A stretch of 64,000 nt of DNA from Actinoplanes flavus. GTDB lineage: Bacteria > Actinomycetota > Actinomycetes > Mycobacteriales > Micromonosporaceae. Positions 34,479 through 42,776 of this stretch are shown here, in pieces (positions within the stretch are counted from its first letter, which is position 1; every line of letters starts with the position of its first letter). The stretch covers positions 1 to 64,000 of the forward strand of contig NZ_JAGFNS010000013.1 of assembly GCF_017592555.1 (NCBI RefSeq), given 5' to 3'. The notes beneath the pieces are model-generated. The model was given only the letters and a program-made list of their open reading frames with translations. It was not told where the DNA came from and ran no database searches. The position numbers and the translations under genes were made by a program.

Positions 34479-35278
34479 TTGACCTCTCCCGGCGTGATGT
34501 CGATGAAGTCGGAGGGCCGCTCCGGGGGCAGGCCGAGGTTGCCGCTGCGGCCGCCGGTGATCAGCTCGACGACCTGGGAGTGGGTCACGTCGGCGGCCTT
34601 CACCTGGGCGGCCATCCGGCCCAGGTAGAGGGCGGCGATCCGGTCGGAGACCGCGAAGACGTCGTTCATGTTGTGCGAGATCAGCACCACGCCGAGGCCG
34701 TTGTCCGCGAGCCGGCGGACCAGCTCGAGCACCTGGGCGGTCTGCGCCACACCGAGGGCGGCGGTCGGCTCGTCGAGGATGACGACCCGGCTGTTCCAGA
34801 GCACCGCCTTGGCGATCGCCACGGTCTGGCGCTGGCCGCCGGAGAGGCTGGAGACGAGCTGGCGCAGCGACTTCACGGTCCGTACGGAGAGGCTGCGCAG
34901 CGTCTCGCCGGCCATCTCCTCCATGGTCGCCTCGTCGAGGACGATGCCGTGCTTCTTCTCCCGGCCGAGGAACATGTTCTGGACGATGTCCAGGTTGTCG
35001 CAGAGCGCGAGGTCCTGGTAGACGACCTCGATACCGAGGGCGGCGGCGTCCCGGGGGTTGTGGACCGTCACCTCCCGGCCTTCGAAGGTGACCGTGCCCG
35101 CGTCGATGCTGTAGATGCCGCTGATGCACTTGACCAGCGTGGACTTTCCGGCGCCGTTGTCGCCGACCAGGGCGGTTACCTCGCCCGGGTAGACGCTCAG
35201 ACCGACGTCGTGGAGGACCTGGACGGGACCGAAGCTCTTGTCGATCCCGCGCAGCTCCAGGAGGGGTGTCGCGGCCAC
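34475..35278 (-). CDS. xylG: Sugar ABC transporter ATP-binding protein, single-domain XylG type
   Basis: A 267-residue ATPase with Walker A GDNGAGKS, Q-loop VVYQDLALCDNL, signature LSGGQRQ, Walker B VVILDEPT and switch His in LISHNM. E. coli XylG carries two ATPase domains (about 510 residues); this one has a single domain, so a homodimer would be needed. That is common in actinobacterial carbohydrate systems of this type. GTG 35278 has GGAGAA eight bases upstream. A strong stem-loop separates it from the binding-protein gene. Confidence 0.88.
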   Translation of the reverse strand: MAATPLLELRGIDKSFGPVQVLHDVGLSVYPGEVTALVGDNGAGKSTLVKCISGIYSIDAGTVTFEGREVTVHNPRDAAALGIEVVYQDLALCDNLDIVQNMFLGREKKHGIVLDEATMEEMAGETLRSLSVRTVKSLRQLVSSLSGGQRQTVAIAKAVLWNSRVVILDEPTAALGVAQTAQVLELVRRLADNGLGVVLISHNMNDVFAVSDRIAALYLGRMAAQVKAADVTHSQVVELITGGRSGNLGLPPERPSDFIDITPGEVK

Positions 35279-35334
35279 TGATGGTTCTCCTTCGTTCGGT
35301 GACCGGTTTCGTCGTGGCTGCGCCACCTCATCGT

Positions 35335-35383
35335 GGCGGCGCCGGCAACGGGAGGTTCTGTCAGAACCGACTCCGGCGCCGCC
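35335..35383 (-). promoter_or_regulatory. Nested stem-loop between xylF and xylG
   Basis: An outer 11-bp stem (GGCGGCGCCGG / CCGGCGCCGCC) encloses an inner 7-bp hairpin (GGTTCTG-T-CAGAACC at 35354-35368), within the 169-base gap after xylF. As at dppA/dppB, it may set a high binding-protein to permease ratio. Confidence 0.65.
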
Positions 35384-35447
35384 CACGCGAGCGCGGGCGG
35401 CGCCGGCCTCAGCCGTTGAAGTGCGGCTTTCGGTGGTCAGCCGATGA

Positions 35448-36551
35448 TCAGCTGATGCCGGCCTTGGTGCAGGCCTCGGCGAAGTCGGCGGTGCAGAGCT
35501 CTTCCTTGGTGACGAAGCCGTCGGCGACGACGTCCTTCACGTTGGCCGCGGTGATCGACTGCGGGGTCAGCAGGACGGACTTGACCTCCGCCTTGCTCTC
35601 CGGGTCGACGACCGTCTTGGTCGCGGTGCTCGGCGTCTCCTGCTTGGCCAGGGCGATCGCCAGCTCGGCGGCCGCGTCGGCCTCCTTCTTGATCGCCTTG
35701 TAGACCGTCATGCACTGGTCGCCGGCGAGGATGTTCTGCAGGCCCTCGACGGTGGCGTCCTGGCCGGTCACCGGGACCTTGCCGTTCAGCTTGTTCCTCT
35801 TGAGCACCTGGATCGCGGCGTTGCCCAGACCGTCGTTGGCGGCCAGGACACCGGCGATGTTCTTGTTCGAGGTCAGCTGCTGCTCGAAGATGGTGCCGCC
35901 CTGAGCGTTGTCCCAGTCCGGAACGTCCTGGTCCGGACCCTTGACGTACTCGCCGGAGTCGAACTTCGGCTTGAGCACCGAGTCGTAGCCCTGCTTGAAG
36001 AGGGTGGCGTTGTTGTCGGTCGGCGAACCGTTGAGGTACGCCACGACCGGCTTGGTCGCCTTCTTCTCGGTGAGGCAGTCCACCAGGCCCTGACCCTGGA
36101 GCTTGCCGACCTCGGTGTTGTCGAACGACACGTAGTAGTTCGCGCCGCCGCCGAGGGTGAGGCGGTCGTAGTCGATGGTCGCGATACCCGCGGTCTTCGC
36201 CTTCTCCAGGACGGCCTTGCCGGTGCCGGAGTCCAGGTTGACGATGACCAGGACCTTGACGCCGCTGGCGATCATGCCGTCGGCGATCGTGGTGAACCGG
36301 GTCTTGTCACCCTCGGCGTTCTGGATGTCGGCCTCGACACCGGCCGCCTTGAACGCCTCGGTCAGGTACTTGAGGTCGGCGGTCGCCCAACGAGCCGAGC
36401 TCTTGGTGTCGGGCAGGATCACACCGACCTTGCCCGCGGAGCTCTTGGCGCCGGTGTCGGTGCCGGTGTCGCCACCGTCCTCGGTGCCGCAAGCGGCCAT
36501 GCTGCCGGCCATCAGGCCGACCGCGGCAAGGGCGAACAGTCCCTTACGCAT
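35448..36551 (-). CDS. xylF: D-xylose-type sugar-binding lipoprotein
   Basis: A 367-residue periplasmic-binding-protein-fold lipoprotein. The signal peptide MRKGLFALAAVGLMAGSMAAC ends in a lipobox. A Gly/Thr/Asp linker precedes two Rossmann lobes with the XylF-like blocks GVILPDTKSSARW, ITYNV-free NLDSGTGKAVLEKAK and YYVSFDN. It is the first gene of the xylFGH-ROK operon, with AAAGGAA upstream of the ATG. Xylose is the best guess; other pentoses are possible. Confidence 0.88.
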   Translation of the reverse strand: MRKGLFALAAVGLMAGSMAACGTEDGGDTGTDTGAKSSAGKVGVILPDTKSSARWATADLKYLTEAFKAAGVEADIQNAEGDKTRFTTIADGMIASGVKVLVIVNLDSGTGKAVLEKAKTAGIATIDYDRLTLGGGANYYVSFDNTEVGKLQGQGLVDCLTEKKATKPVVAYLNGSPTDNNATLFKQGYDSVLKPKFDSGEYVKGPDQDVPDWDNAQGGTIFEQQLTSNKNIAGVLAANDGLGNAAIQVLKRNKLNGKVPVTGQDATVEGLQNILAGDQCMTVYKAIKKEADAAAELAIALAKQETPSTATKTVVDPESKAEVKSVLLTPQSITAANVKDVVADGFVTKEELCTADFAEACTKAGIS

Positions 36552-36867
36552 CCCTTATTTCCTTTCGGGGGGTAAATCCGGGGCCTTGTGTCGGATTTTC
36601 AGAGACCTGGCACCTGGGAGCACCGTGTCTCTGGGTAGCGCCGATGGATTAGGAACCGGTTTGTTGTGCCCGGCAACGTATTCCCAACGTGGCCGAGAAC
36701 ACAAGCCGCAATGGCCGTCTATCTCGTAACGAGGGATAACAATCCGGCAACACAGCGGTGCCACCAGGGCGCCGTCAGACCCCCGATGTCGCCCCACGAT
36801 CGGCATACCGTAACGCTAAGTAGTATTTTCCCCGATCGGGCGCCGAACCGCGAAGAACGACCGGGTA
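36552..36867. promoter_or_regulatory. xylF upstream region (316 bases)
   Basis: The upstream region of the sugar operon, clearly AT-richer than the coding DNA. It holds an 11-bp palindrome CTCGT-A-ACGAG (36723-36733) and an imperfect hairpin AGAGAC...GTCTCT (36601-36632). Either could be the ROK operator, but no pair of matching sites was found that would decide. The end next to 36868 also serves as the ybaK 3' region. Confidence 0.4.
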
Positions 36868-37359
36868 CTAAGATCCGGCCGCTCGGATCGGGGCGACCGT
36901 CGCACCGGTCAGGCGGATGAGATCGACGGGCGCGAGCGCCACCTGCAACCCACGGCGGCCGGCCGAGACGTACATCGTCTCCAGTCCGCCGGCCGAGTCA
37001 TCGATCACGGTGGGCAGCCGCTTGCGCTGGCCGAGCGGGCTGATCCCGCCCCGCACGTACCCACTGCTGCGCTCGGCGGCGGCCCGGTCGGCCAGGACCG
37101 CGCGCTTGCCGCCGGCCGCGGACGCCAGCGCCTTCAGGTCGAGATCGCCGGTCACCGGCACCACCCCGACCACGAGCCGCCCGTCCACCTCGGCCACCAG
37201 CGTCTTGAACAGCCGGTGCGGTTCGACCCCGAGGGCCTCGGCCACCAGCGCTCCGTACTGCGGGGCGTCCGGCGACACGTCGTACGGATGCAGGGTGTGC
37301 GCCACCCGCTCCGCGGTGAGCAAGGCGGTGGCCGGCGTACCGGCCGCTTTCTTGGCCAT
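36868..37359 (-). CDS. ybaK: Cys-tRNA(Pro)/Cys-tRNA(Cys) deacylase YbaK
   Basis: A 163-residue editing enzyme that hydrolyses mischarged Cys-tRNA(Pro). Family blocks are FKTLVAEVDG, VVPVTGDLDLKALA, GYVRGGISPLGQRKRLPTVID and MYVSAGRRGLQVALAP. The length and the start MAKKAAGTPATALLTAERV are typical of the YbaK/EbsC family. Confidence 0.92.
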   Translation of the reverse strand: MAKKAAGTPATALLTAERVAHTLHPYDVSPDAPQYGALVAEALGVEPHRLFKTLVAEVDGRLVVGVVPVTGDLDLKALASAAGGKRAVLADRAAAERSSGYVRGGISPLGQRKRLPTVIDDSAGGLETMYVSAGRRGLQVALAPVDLIRLTGATVAPIRAAGS

Positions 37360-37411
37360 GCGCGGACGGTACTACCGCGGCCGATCTCCGCGCACGCCCG
37401 ATTCCGACCCG

Positions 37412-38599
37412 TTACGCCGTTGTCGTCAGAAGCGCCGTGGGAGCCCCGTCCACCCGGGTCAGCAGCAGGCCCGCCGTGTTCGGCCCGGACAGCTTGAGGT
37501 CCTTGCGCAACTGGTCGGGCACCAGCGCCGAACCGCGTTTGCGGATCTCCAGGACCCCGACGCCACGCTCGCGCAGCAGCGCCCGCAGCCGCTTCAGCGA
37601 GAAGGGCAGCACGTCGGTCACCCCGAGGCGGCGGGCGAACGGTGTGTCCACCGGCTCGTCGGTGTAGACGTAGGCGATCTCCGGATCGGCCAGCCACCCG
37701 CACACGCTCGCGGCGAACTCGGCCACCAGATGGGAACGGATCACCGCCGGGTCGAGGTCGTAGATCCAGGCCCCGACCGGGCCGACCGGCGCCCGTTCCA
37801 CGCCCGAGCCGGTCAGTTCGGTCACCGCCGAGCCGTCGATCAGGGTGGCCCGGCGCTGCGCGGACGCCAGCGGGCCGCACCAGAAGGCCGCCTCCACCAG
37901 GTCGCCGCCGACACTGACCCACTCCCCCTCCGCGCCCGGCGGCAGCAGAGCGTGGTCGATGCCGGGCGCCAGTTTCAGCACCGTGCGGGGCACCCGTACG
38001 GGCAGGCCGGCGATGAAGTCCCAGGGCGGCGAGTAGGCCTTCGGGTCGAACACCCGGCCCCGGCCGGCCTGGCGGCGGGCCGGGTCGGCGAAGACCGCGT
38101 CGTACCGCTCGACGTCGACCGTGGTGGCGTCCGCGCACTCCACGGTGATCCGGCCGGACAGCCCGGTGGCCTCGGCGTTCGCGGCGGCCAGGGCGGCGGT
38201 CAGCGGGTCGGCGTCCACCGCGTACACCGAGATGCCGTGCCGGGCCGCCGCCAGCGCGTCGGAGCCCAGCCCGCATCCCAGATCGGCGAGGGTCTCGACG
38301 CCGGCGGCGGCGAGCCGCGCCGCCCGCCGGTCCGCGACCGCCGCGCGGGTCGCCTGCTCCAGGCCGGCCCGGGTGAAGAACATCGCGGCGGCGTCCGGGC
38401 CGAACTTGCCTGCGGCGCGCTCGCGCAAACTAGCCTGGGTCAAGGCGGCCGCGGCGAGTTCCGCGCCGAAGCCCCGGGCCCGCACGGCCGAGGCCGCGGC
38501 GAGCGGCTCACCGCCGGTCACCTCGGCCGCCACGGCCAGGGCTTTCGACCCCTCCGGGGTCCGCAACAGTTGCAACAACTCAGGTGTCACGTCAGGCAT
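37412..38599 (-). CDS. THUMP-like class I SAM-dependent methyltransferase
   Basis: A 395-residue protein. A helical N-terminal ~85 residues precede a Rossmann methyltransferase core with motif I ADLGCGLGSDALA, an acidic loop VYAVDADP and the catalytic-type block FADPARRQ. A C-terminal THUMP-like domain ends RKRGSALVPDQLRKDLKLSGPNTAGLLLTRV. The target is probably RNA by family, but it is unproven. ATG 38599 lies 19 bases from a CIRCE operator on the other side of the groESL promoter, so HrcA might also affect this gene. Confidence 0.83.
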   Translation of the reverse strand: MPDVTPELLQLLRTPEGSKALAVAAEVTGGEPLAAASAVRARGFGAELAAAALTQASLRERAAGKFGPDAAAMFFTRAGLEQATRAAVADRRAARLAAAGVETLADLGCGLGSDALAAARHGISVYAVDADPLTAALAAANAEATGLSGRITVECADATTVDVERYDAVFADPARRQAGRGRVFDPKAYSPPWDFIAGLPVRVPRTVLKLAPGIDHALLPPGAEGEWVSVGGDLVEAAFWCGPLASAQRRATLIDGSAVTELTGSGVERAPVGPVGAWIYDLDPAVIRSHLVAEFAASVCGWLADPEIAYVYTDEPVDTPFARRLGVTDVLPFSLKRLRALLRERGVGVLEIRKRGSALVPDQLRKDLKLSGPNTAGLLLTRVDGAPTALLTTTA

Positions 38600-38617
38600 T
38601 CTCCCTGGCGTGACAGG

Positions 38618-38644
38618 TTGGCACTCTGGTTGACGGAGTGCTAG
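38618..38644. promoter_or_regulatory. CIRCE operator 1 (HrcA site)
   Basis: TTGGCACTC-N9-GAGTGCTAG, nine-base arms around a nine-base spacer, close to the CIRCE consensus TTAGCACTC-N9-GAGTGCTAA. It overlaps the groES -35 element. Confidence 0.92.
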
Positions 38645-38658
38645 TTCCGGCATAGTCT
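38630..38658 (+). promoter_or_regulatory. groES promoter, TTGACG-17-TAGTCT
   Basis: -35 TTGACG (38630-38635), a 17-base spacer, -10 TAGTCT (38653-38658), flanked by the two CIRCE operators. The transcript would begin near 38665, within operator 2. Confidence 0.78.
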
Positions 38659-38662
38659 CCGG

Positions 38663-38689
38663 TTAGCACTCTCACCATGAGGGTGCCAG
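38663..38689. promoter_or_regulatory. CIRCE operator 2 (HrcA site)
   Basis: TTAGCACTC-N9-GGGTGCCAG; the left arm is perfect and the right arm has two changes from consensus. It covers the predicted transcription start. Confidence 0.88.
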
Positions 38690-38813
38690 CCGCCCGGCCC
38701 GTCCGTGCGGTTAGGCACCAGGCGGACCGGCACCCGCGACGACGGCCCCGCCCGGTGGCATGAGGCATTGACCGGCCTGGTTCAAGGCCGGCGAAACCTG
38801 TACCCAGGAGGGT

Positions 38814-39128
38814 ATGCCCGTGACTACCGCGACCAAGGTTGCGATCAAGCCGCTCGAGGACCGCATCGTGGTCCAGGCGAACGAGGCCGAGACCACCACC
38901 GCGTCCGGCATCGTGATCCCCGACACCGCCAAGGAGAAGCCGCAGGAGGGCACCGTCCTCGCCGTCGGCCCCGGCCGGATCGACGACAAGGGCAACCGCG
39001 TTCCGCTCGACGTCAAGGTCGGCGACGTGGTGCTCTACTCGAAGTACGGCGGCACCGAGGTCAAGTACGCCGGCGAGGAGTACCTGGTGCTCTCCGCCCG
39101 CGACGTCCTCGCGGTCATCGAGAAGTAA
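38814..39128 (+). CDS. groES: Co-chaperonin GroES
   Basis: A 104-residue lid of the GroEL chamber. It has the mobile loop ETTTASGIVIPDTAKEKPQ and the C-terminal LVLSARDVLAVIEK of actinobacterial GroES. ATG 38814 is only about two bases from AGGAGG, while GTG 38820 (TTATKVAIKPLED) has an ideal eight-base spacing, so the true start may be two codons later. First gene of the heat-shock operon under double CIRCE control. Confidence 0.96.
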   Translation: MPVTTATKVAIKPLEDRIVVQANEAETTTASGIVIPDTAKEKPQEGTVLAVGPGRIDDKGNRVPLDVKVGDVVLYSKYGGTEVKYAGEEYLVLSARDVLAVIEK

Positions 39129-39140
39129 GACCTAACCGAT

Positions 39141-39219
39141 GAGGATCATTCAGAACGGTTGGGGCCAGGCCGCTTAACCGCGGCCCTTTGCAACTCGATG
39201 TGGGTTCTGAATGACCCTC
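39141..39219 (+). promoter_or_regulatory. Nested stem-loop between groES and groEL
   Basis: Sixteen-base arms (39141-39156 and 39204-39219, one mismatch: GAGG(A/G)TCATTCAGAAC) enclose a second hairpin GGCCGC-TTAACC-GCGGCC (39168-39185). It lies in the 155-base gap of the operon, ending 64 bases before groEL. It could be a processing or partial-termination site that sets the GroES:GroEL ratio. Confidence 0.7.
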
Positions 39220-39283
39220 AGTCTGTGCAGGCGCCCTGTTCCGATTCTCGGGGCAGGGCGCCGGTGCGTGAAGGGACCAATAC

Positions 39284-40939
39284 ATGGCGAAGATCCTCAG
39301 CTTCTCTGACGACGCCCGGCACCTCCTGGAGCACGGCGTCAACACGCTCGCCGACACGGTCAAGGTCACTCTCGGCCCGCGCGGCCGCAACGTCGTCCTG
39401 GACAAGAAGTTCGGCGCTCCCACGATCACCAACGACGGCGTGACCATCGCCAAGGAGATCGAGCTCACCGACCCGTACGAGAACCTCGGCGCCCAGCTCG
39501 TCAAGGAGGTGGCGACCAAGACCAACGACGTCGCCGGTGACGGGACCACCACGGCGACCGTTCTCGCGCAGGCGCTGGTCCGCGAAGGCCTGCGCAACGT
39601 GACCGCGGGCGCCAACCCGATCGGCCTCAAGCGGGGCATGGACCAGGCCGCCGAGGCCGTGTCCAAGGCGCTGCTGGCCAAGGCCGTCGAGGTCGCCGAC
39701 CACAAGGCGATCGCCAACGTCGCCACCATCTCGGCGCAGGACGCGAACATCGGCAAGCTCATCGCCGACGCGATGGACCGGGTCGGCCGCGACGGTGTGA
39801 TCACCGTCGAGGAGGGCTCGGCGCTGCAGACCGAGCTCGAGGTGACCGAGGGTCTCCAGTTCGACAAGGGCTTCATCTCGCCGAACTTCGTGACCGACGC
39901 CGAGTCGCAGGAGGCGGTGCTGGAGGACGCGCACATCCTCCTCACCACTCAGAAGATCTCCAGCATCGAGGAGCTGCTTCCGCTGCTGGAGAAGGTTCTC
40001 CAGACCGGCAAGCCGCTGCTGATCGTCGCGGAGGACGTCGAGGGTCAGGCCCTGTCCACCCTGGTGGTCAACTCGCTGCGCAAGACCATCAAGGTCGCCG
40101 CGGTGAAGGCGCCCGGTTTCGGTGACCGCCGCAAGGCGATCCTCCAGGACCTGGCGATCGCCACCGGTGGCGAGCTGATCGCCCCCGAGCTGGGCTACAA
40201 ACTCGACCAGGTCGGCATCGAGTCGCTGGGCAGCGCCCGGCGGATCGTCGTCGACAAGGAGAACACCACGATCGTCGACGGTGGCGGCAACTCGTCCGAC
40301 GTCGCCGACCGGGTCGCGCAGATCCGCAAGGAGATCGAGGCGTCCGACTCCGACTGGGACCGGGAGAAGCTCTCGGAGCGGCTGGCCAAGCTCTCCGGCG
40401 GCGTCGCGGTGATCAAGGTCGGCGCGGCCACCGAGGTCGAGATGAAGGAGCGCAAGCACCGCATCGAGGACGCCATCGCGGCGACCAAGGCGGCCGTCGA
40501 GGAGGGCACCGTCCCGGGCGGCGGCGCCGCGCTCGCGCAGGTCGCCAAGGAGCTCGAGGGCGGCCTGGGCCTCAGCGGCGAGGAGGCGCTCGGCGTCGGC
40601 ATCGTCCGCAAGGCGCTGGTCGAGCCGCTGCGCTGGATCGCGCAGAACGCCGGTCACGACGGCTACGTCGTGGTGGGCAAGGTCGGCGAGCTGGGCTGGG
40701 GCCACGGCCTCAACGCGGCCACCGACGAGTACGTCGACCTGGCCGCGGCCGGCATCATCGACCCGGTGAAGGTGACCCGCAACGCGGTCTCCAACGCCGT
40801 CTCGATCGCCGGTCTCCTGCTGACCACCGAGAGCCTCGTGGTGGAGAAGCCGGCCGAGGCCGCTCCGGCCGCCGCCGGTGGGCACGGCCACAGCCACGGC
40901 GGTCACGGGCACGGCCACCAGCACGGTCCGGGCTTCTGA
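39284..40939 (+). CDS. groEL1: Chaperonin GroEL1 with His-rich tail
   Basis: A 551-residue 60-kDa chaperonin with the ATP-site GDGTTT equivalent (VAGDGTTTATVLAQ), the LKRGMDQA and GGAAL regions, and conserved VPGGGAAL. The C-terminus is His/Gly-rich (GHGHSHGGHGHGHQHGPGF) instead of the Gly-Met repeats of GroEL2. That is the hallmark of the actinobacterial GroEL1 encoded next to groES. AAGGGA precedes the ATG. It is convergent with the ABC exporter gene, whose open frame runs 185 bases into the groEL 3' end. Confidence 0.96.
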   Translation: MAKILSFSDDARHLLEHGVNTLADTVKVTLGPRGRNVVLDKKFGAPTITNDGVTIAKEIELTDPYENLGAQLVKEVATKTNDVAGDGTTTATVLAQALVREGLRNVTAGANPIGLKRGMDQAAEAVSKALLAKAVEVADHKAIANVATISAQDANIGKLIADAMDRVGRDGVITVEEGSALQTELEVTEGLQFDKGFISPNFVTDAESQEAVLEDAHILLTTQKISSIEELLPLLEKVLQTGKPLLIVAEDVEGQALSTLVVNSLRKTIKVAAVKAPGFGDRRKAILQDLAIATGGELIAPELGYKLDQVGIESLGSARRIVVDKENTTIVDGGGNSSDVADRVAQIRKEIEASDSDWDREKLSERLAKLSGGVAVIKVGAATEVEMKERKHRIEDAIAATKAAVEEGTVPGGGAALAQVAKELEGGLGLSGEEALGVGIVRKALVEPLRWIAQNAGHDGYVVVGKVGELGWGHGLNAATDEYVDLAAAGIIDPVKVTRNAVSNAVSIAGLLLTTESLVVEKPAEAAPAAAGGHGHSHGGHGHGHQHGPGF

Positions 40940-42776
40940 CCGGGTCGGGCATTGCGGTGAAGGGGGCGCGCGCCGGCGCGCGCCCGGTGCGTTGCGGGGG
41001 GGGGGGGGGCCCGTGCTCGGACACCTCGGCCGGCTCGGTGCCGCCCTGCCAGGACCGCCACAGCGCCGCGTAGGCCCCGCCCGCGGCCACCAGCTCGTCG
41101 TGCGGCCCCAGCTCGGTGATCCGGCCGTCCTCCACGACGGCGACCCGGTCCGCGTCGTGCGCCGAGAAGAGCCGGTGCGCGATGGCCACCACGGTCCGGC
41201 CGCTGACCACCGCGGCCAGCGAGCGCTCCAGATCCCGGGCGGCCCGCGGATCCAGCATCGCGGTGGCCTCGTCGAGCACCAGGGTGTGCGGGTCGGCGAC
41301 CACCAGCCGGGCCAGGGCCACCTGCTGCGCCTGGGCCGGGGAGAGCGGGTGCCCGCCGGCGCCGACGACGGTGTCCAGCCCGTCCGGGAGCGCGTCCGCC
41401 CAGTGCAGCGCCTGTACGGCGGTGAGCGCTGCCCGTACCTCGCCCTCCTGGACGCCGGGACGCACCATCGCGACGTTGTCGCGAAGCGTGCCCACGAAGA
41501 CGTGGTGTTCCTGGGTGACCAGCGCGACCTCGGCGCGCAGCCGTTCCGGCGGCAGAGCCGCGAGCGGCGTCCCGCCCACCGTGATGGTTCCCGAGGTGGG
41601 CTGGTACACGCCGGCGAGCAGGCGGCCCAGGGTGGACTTGCCGGCGCCGGAGACACCGACGACGGCGAGCCGCTCACCCGGTTCCAGGACCAGGTCGACG
41701 CCGTGCAGCACCTCGCGGCCGGGCTCGTAGCCGAACCGGACGCCGCGCAACTCGACCCGGCTCCCGTCCGGCGCGGCGGTCCCGGCCGGCTGCGGCTGCG
41801 GCCCGGCGGTCACGCCCAGCAACCGGGCCAGGGCCGCGCCGCCCACCTCCAGCTCGTCCAGCCAGCCGACCAGCCGGTCCAGCGGATCGACCAGCTGCTG
41901 CACGTAGACCACCGCGGCGGTCAGCTCACCCAGGGTCACCGCTTCGTGCAGGTAGAGCAGGCCGCCGGCGAGCAGGGTCAGCACCATCGGCAGCACGTAG
42001 CTGATCTCGATGACCGGCCACCACACGGTCCGCAGGCGCAGCGTGTACCGCTCGGCCCGCCACGACCGCCGCAGGTCCGCGTCGGTACGCCCGGCCCGCT
42101 GCCGCTGCCGTCGCATGGCCTCGACCGTCCGGGCCCCCTCGACCGTCTCGGTGAGCCCCTCGGTCACGTCCGAGTAGGCGGCGTTCTGCCGGAGATAGCC
42201 GCGCGGGGCGTGCCGCAGGTACCACCGGGTGCCCACCGTCATGATCGGCACCCCGATCAGCAGCGGCACCGCGAACACCGGGCTGACCAGCAGCAGCGCC
42301 GCCACCACAAGAACCAGGGTGATCAGCGCGATCAGGGTCTCCGGTACCGCGAACCGGACGCATTTGGACAGTGCGTCGACATCCCGGGTGGTGCGGGTCA
42401 GCAGGTCACCCGAGCCGGCCGCCTCCACCGTGGACAGCGGCAGGCCCAGCACCCGGGTCACGAACTCCTCCCGCAGCCGGGCCAGCACCCGCTCCCCCAG
42501 CCGGGCCGACGCCAGATGGGCGAACCGGATCAGCACCGCCTGCGCCAGCACGAATCCGGCGATCATCAGGGCCAGCCGGTCCAGCCGGTCCAGCGGCACG
42601 CCGTCGTGGACGCCCTGCACCATGTCGCCGAGCAGTCGCGGGCCGGCCAGCCCGGCCAGGGCGGCGGCCGCGTGCAGGCCGACCGTGGCGCGGAACATGG
42701 CCGGGTAGCGGCGGATCAGGTCGGCGGCGTACCGGCGGGCCTGCGCGGCGCTCGCCACCGGGAGCAGGCGGGTCAC
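40755..42776 (-). CDS. ABC exporter subunit B (active Walker A, degenerate signature)
   Basis: A fused membrane-ATPase half-transporter of up to 673 residues. Six membrane helices (about 25-300) precede an ATPase domain with Walker A GVSGAGKST, Walker B TLVLDEAT and switch His in AIAHRL. Its signature is LSPAQ rather than LSGGQ. It forms a heterodimer with the upstream gene, which it overlaps by 4 nt. The conserved sequence ends near 41030; beyond that the frame passes through a C14 tract and 185 bases antisense to groEL, so the true stop is uncertain. With fifteen C the frame would stop near 40908. Substrate unknown (lipid, peptide or drug). Confidence 0.82.
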   Translation of the reverse strand: MTRLLPVASAAQARRYAADLIRRYPAMFRATVGLHAAAALAGLAGPRLLGDMVQGVHDGVPLDRLDRLALMIAGFVLAQAVLIRFAHLASARLGERVLARLREEFVTRVLGLPLSTVEAAGSGDLLTRTTRDVDALSKCVRFAVPETLIALITLVLVVAALLLVSPVFAVPLLIGVPIMTVGTRWYLRHAPRGYLRQNAAYSDVTEGLTETVEGARTVEAMRRQRQRAGRTDADLRRSWRAERYTLRLRTVWWPVIEISYVLPMVLTLLAGGLLYLHEAVTLGELTAAVVYVQQLVDPLDRLVGWLDELEVGGAALARLLGVTAGPQPQPAGTAAPDGSRVELRGVRFGYEPGREVLHGVDLVLEPGERLAVVGVSGAGKSTLGRLLAGVYQPTSGTITVGGTPLAALPPERLRAEVALVTQEHHVFVGTLRDNVAMVRPGVQEGEVRAALTAVQALHWADALPDGLDTVVGAGGHPLSPAQAQQVALARLVVADPHTLVLDEATAMLDPRAARDLERSLAAVVSGRTVVAIAHRLFSAHDADRVAVVEDGRITELGPHDELVAAGGAYAALWRSWQGGTEPAEVSEHGPPPPPQRTGRAPARAPFTAMPDPVRSPDRAGGRARDRRGCGRAHRRRPERPRPASPPRGSRWSAGDRRSRRRWRPRCGSPSPGR
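40964..40985. terminator. 22-bp perfect GC palindrome after groEL
   Basis: GGGCGCGCGCC and its complement with no loop, 25 bases past the groEL stop. It probably terminates groESL; the alternating CG core could also adopt Z-DNA. It is followed by a run of fourteen G at 40996-41009. Confidence 0.7.
40996..41009. repeat. Homopolymer run of 14 G
   Basis: Fourteen consecutive G on the plus strand (C on the coding strand of the ABC exporter gene). It falls just after the conserved end of that protein (ALWRSWQGG) and determines the reading frame of its tail. Length could vary by slippage or be a sequencing artefact. Confidence 0.85.

Noticed and set aside
39218..41677. 819-codon minus-strand frame across groEL and the ABC gene
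   Set aside because: It is the out-of-frame continuation of subunit B and antisense to groEL; it has no recognisable domain after the shift.
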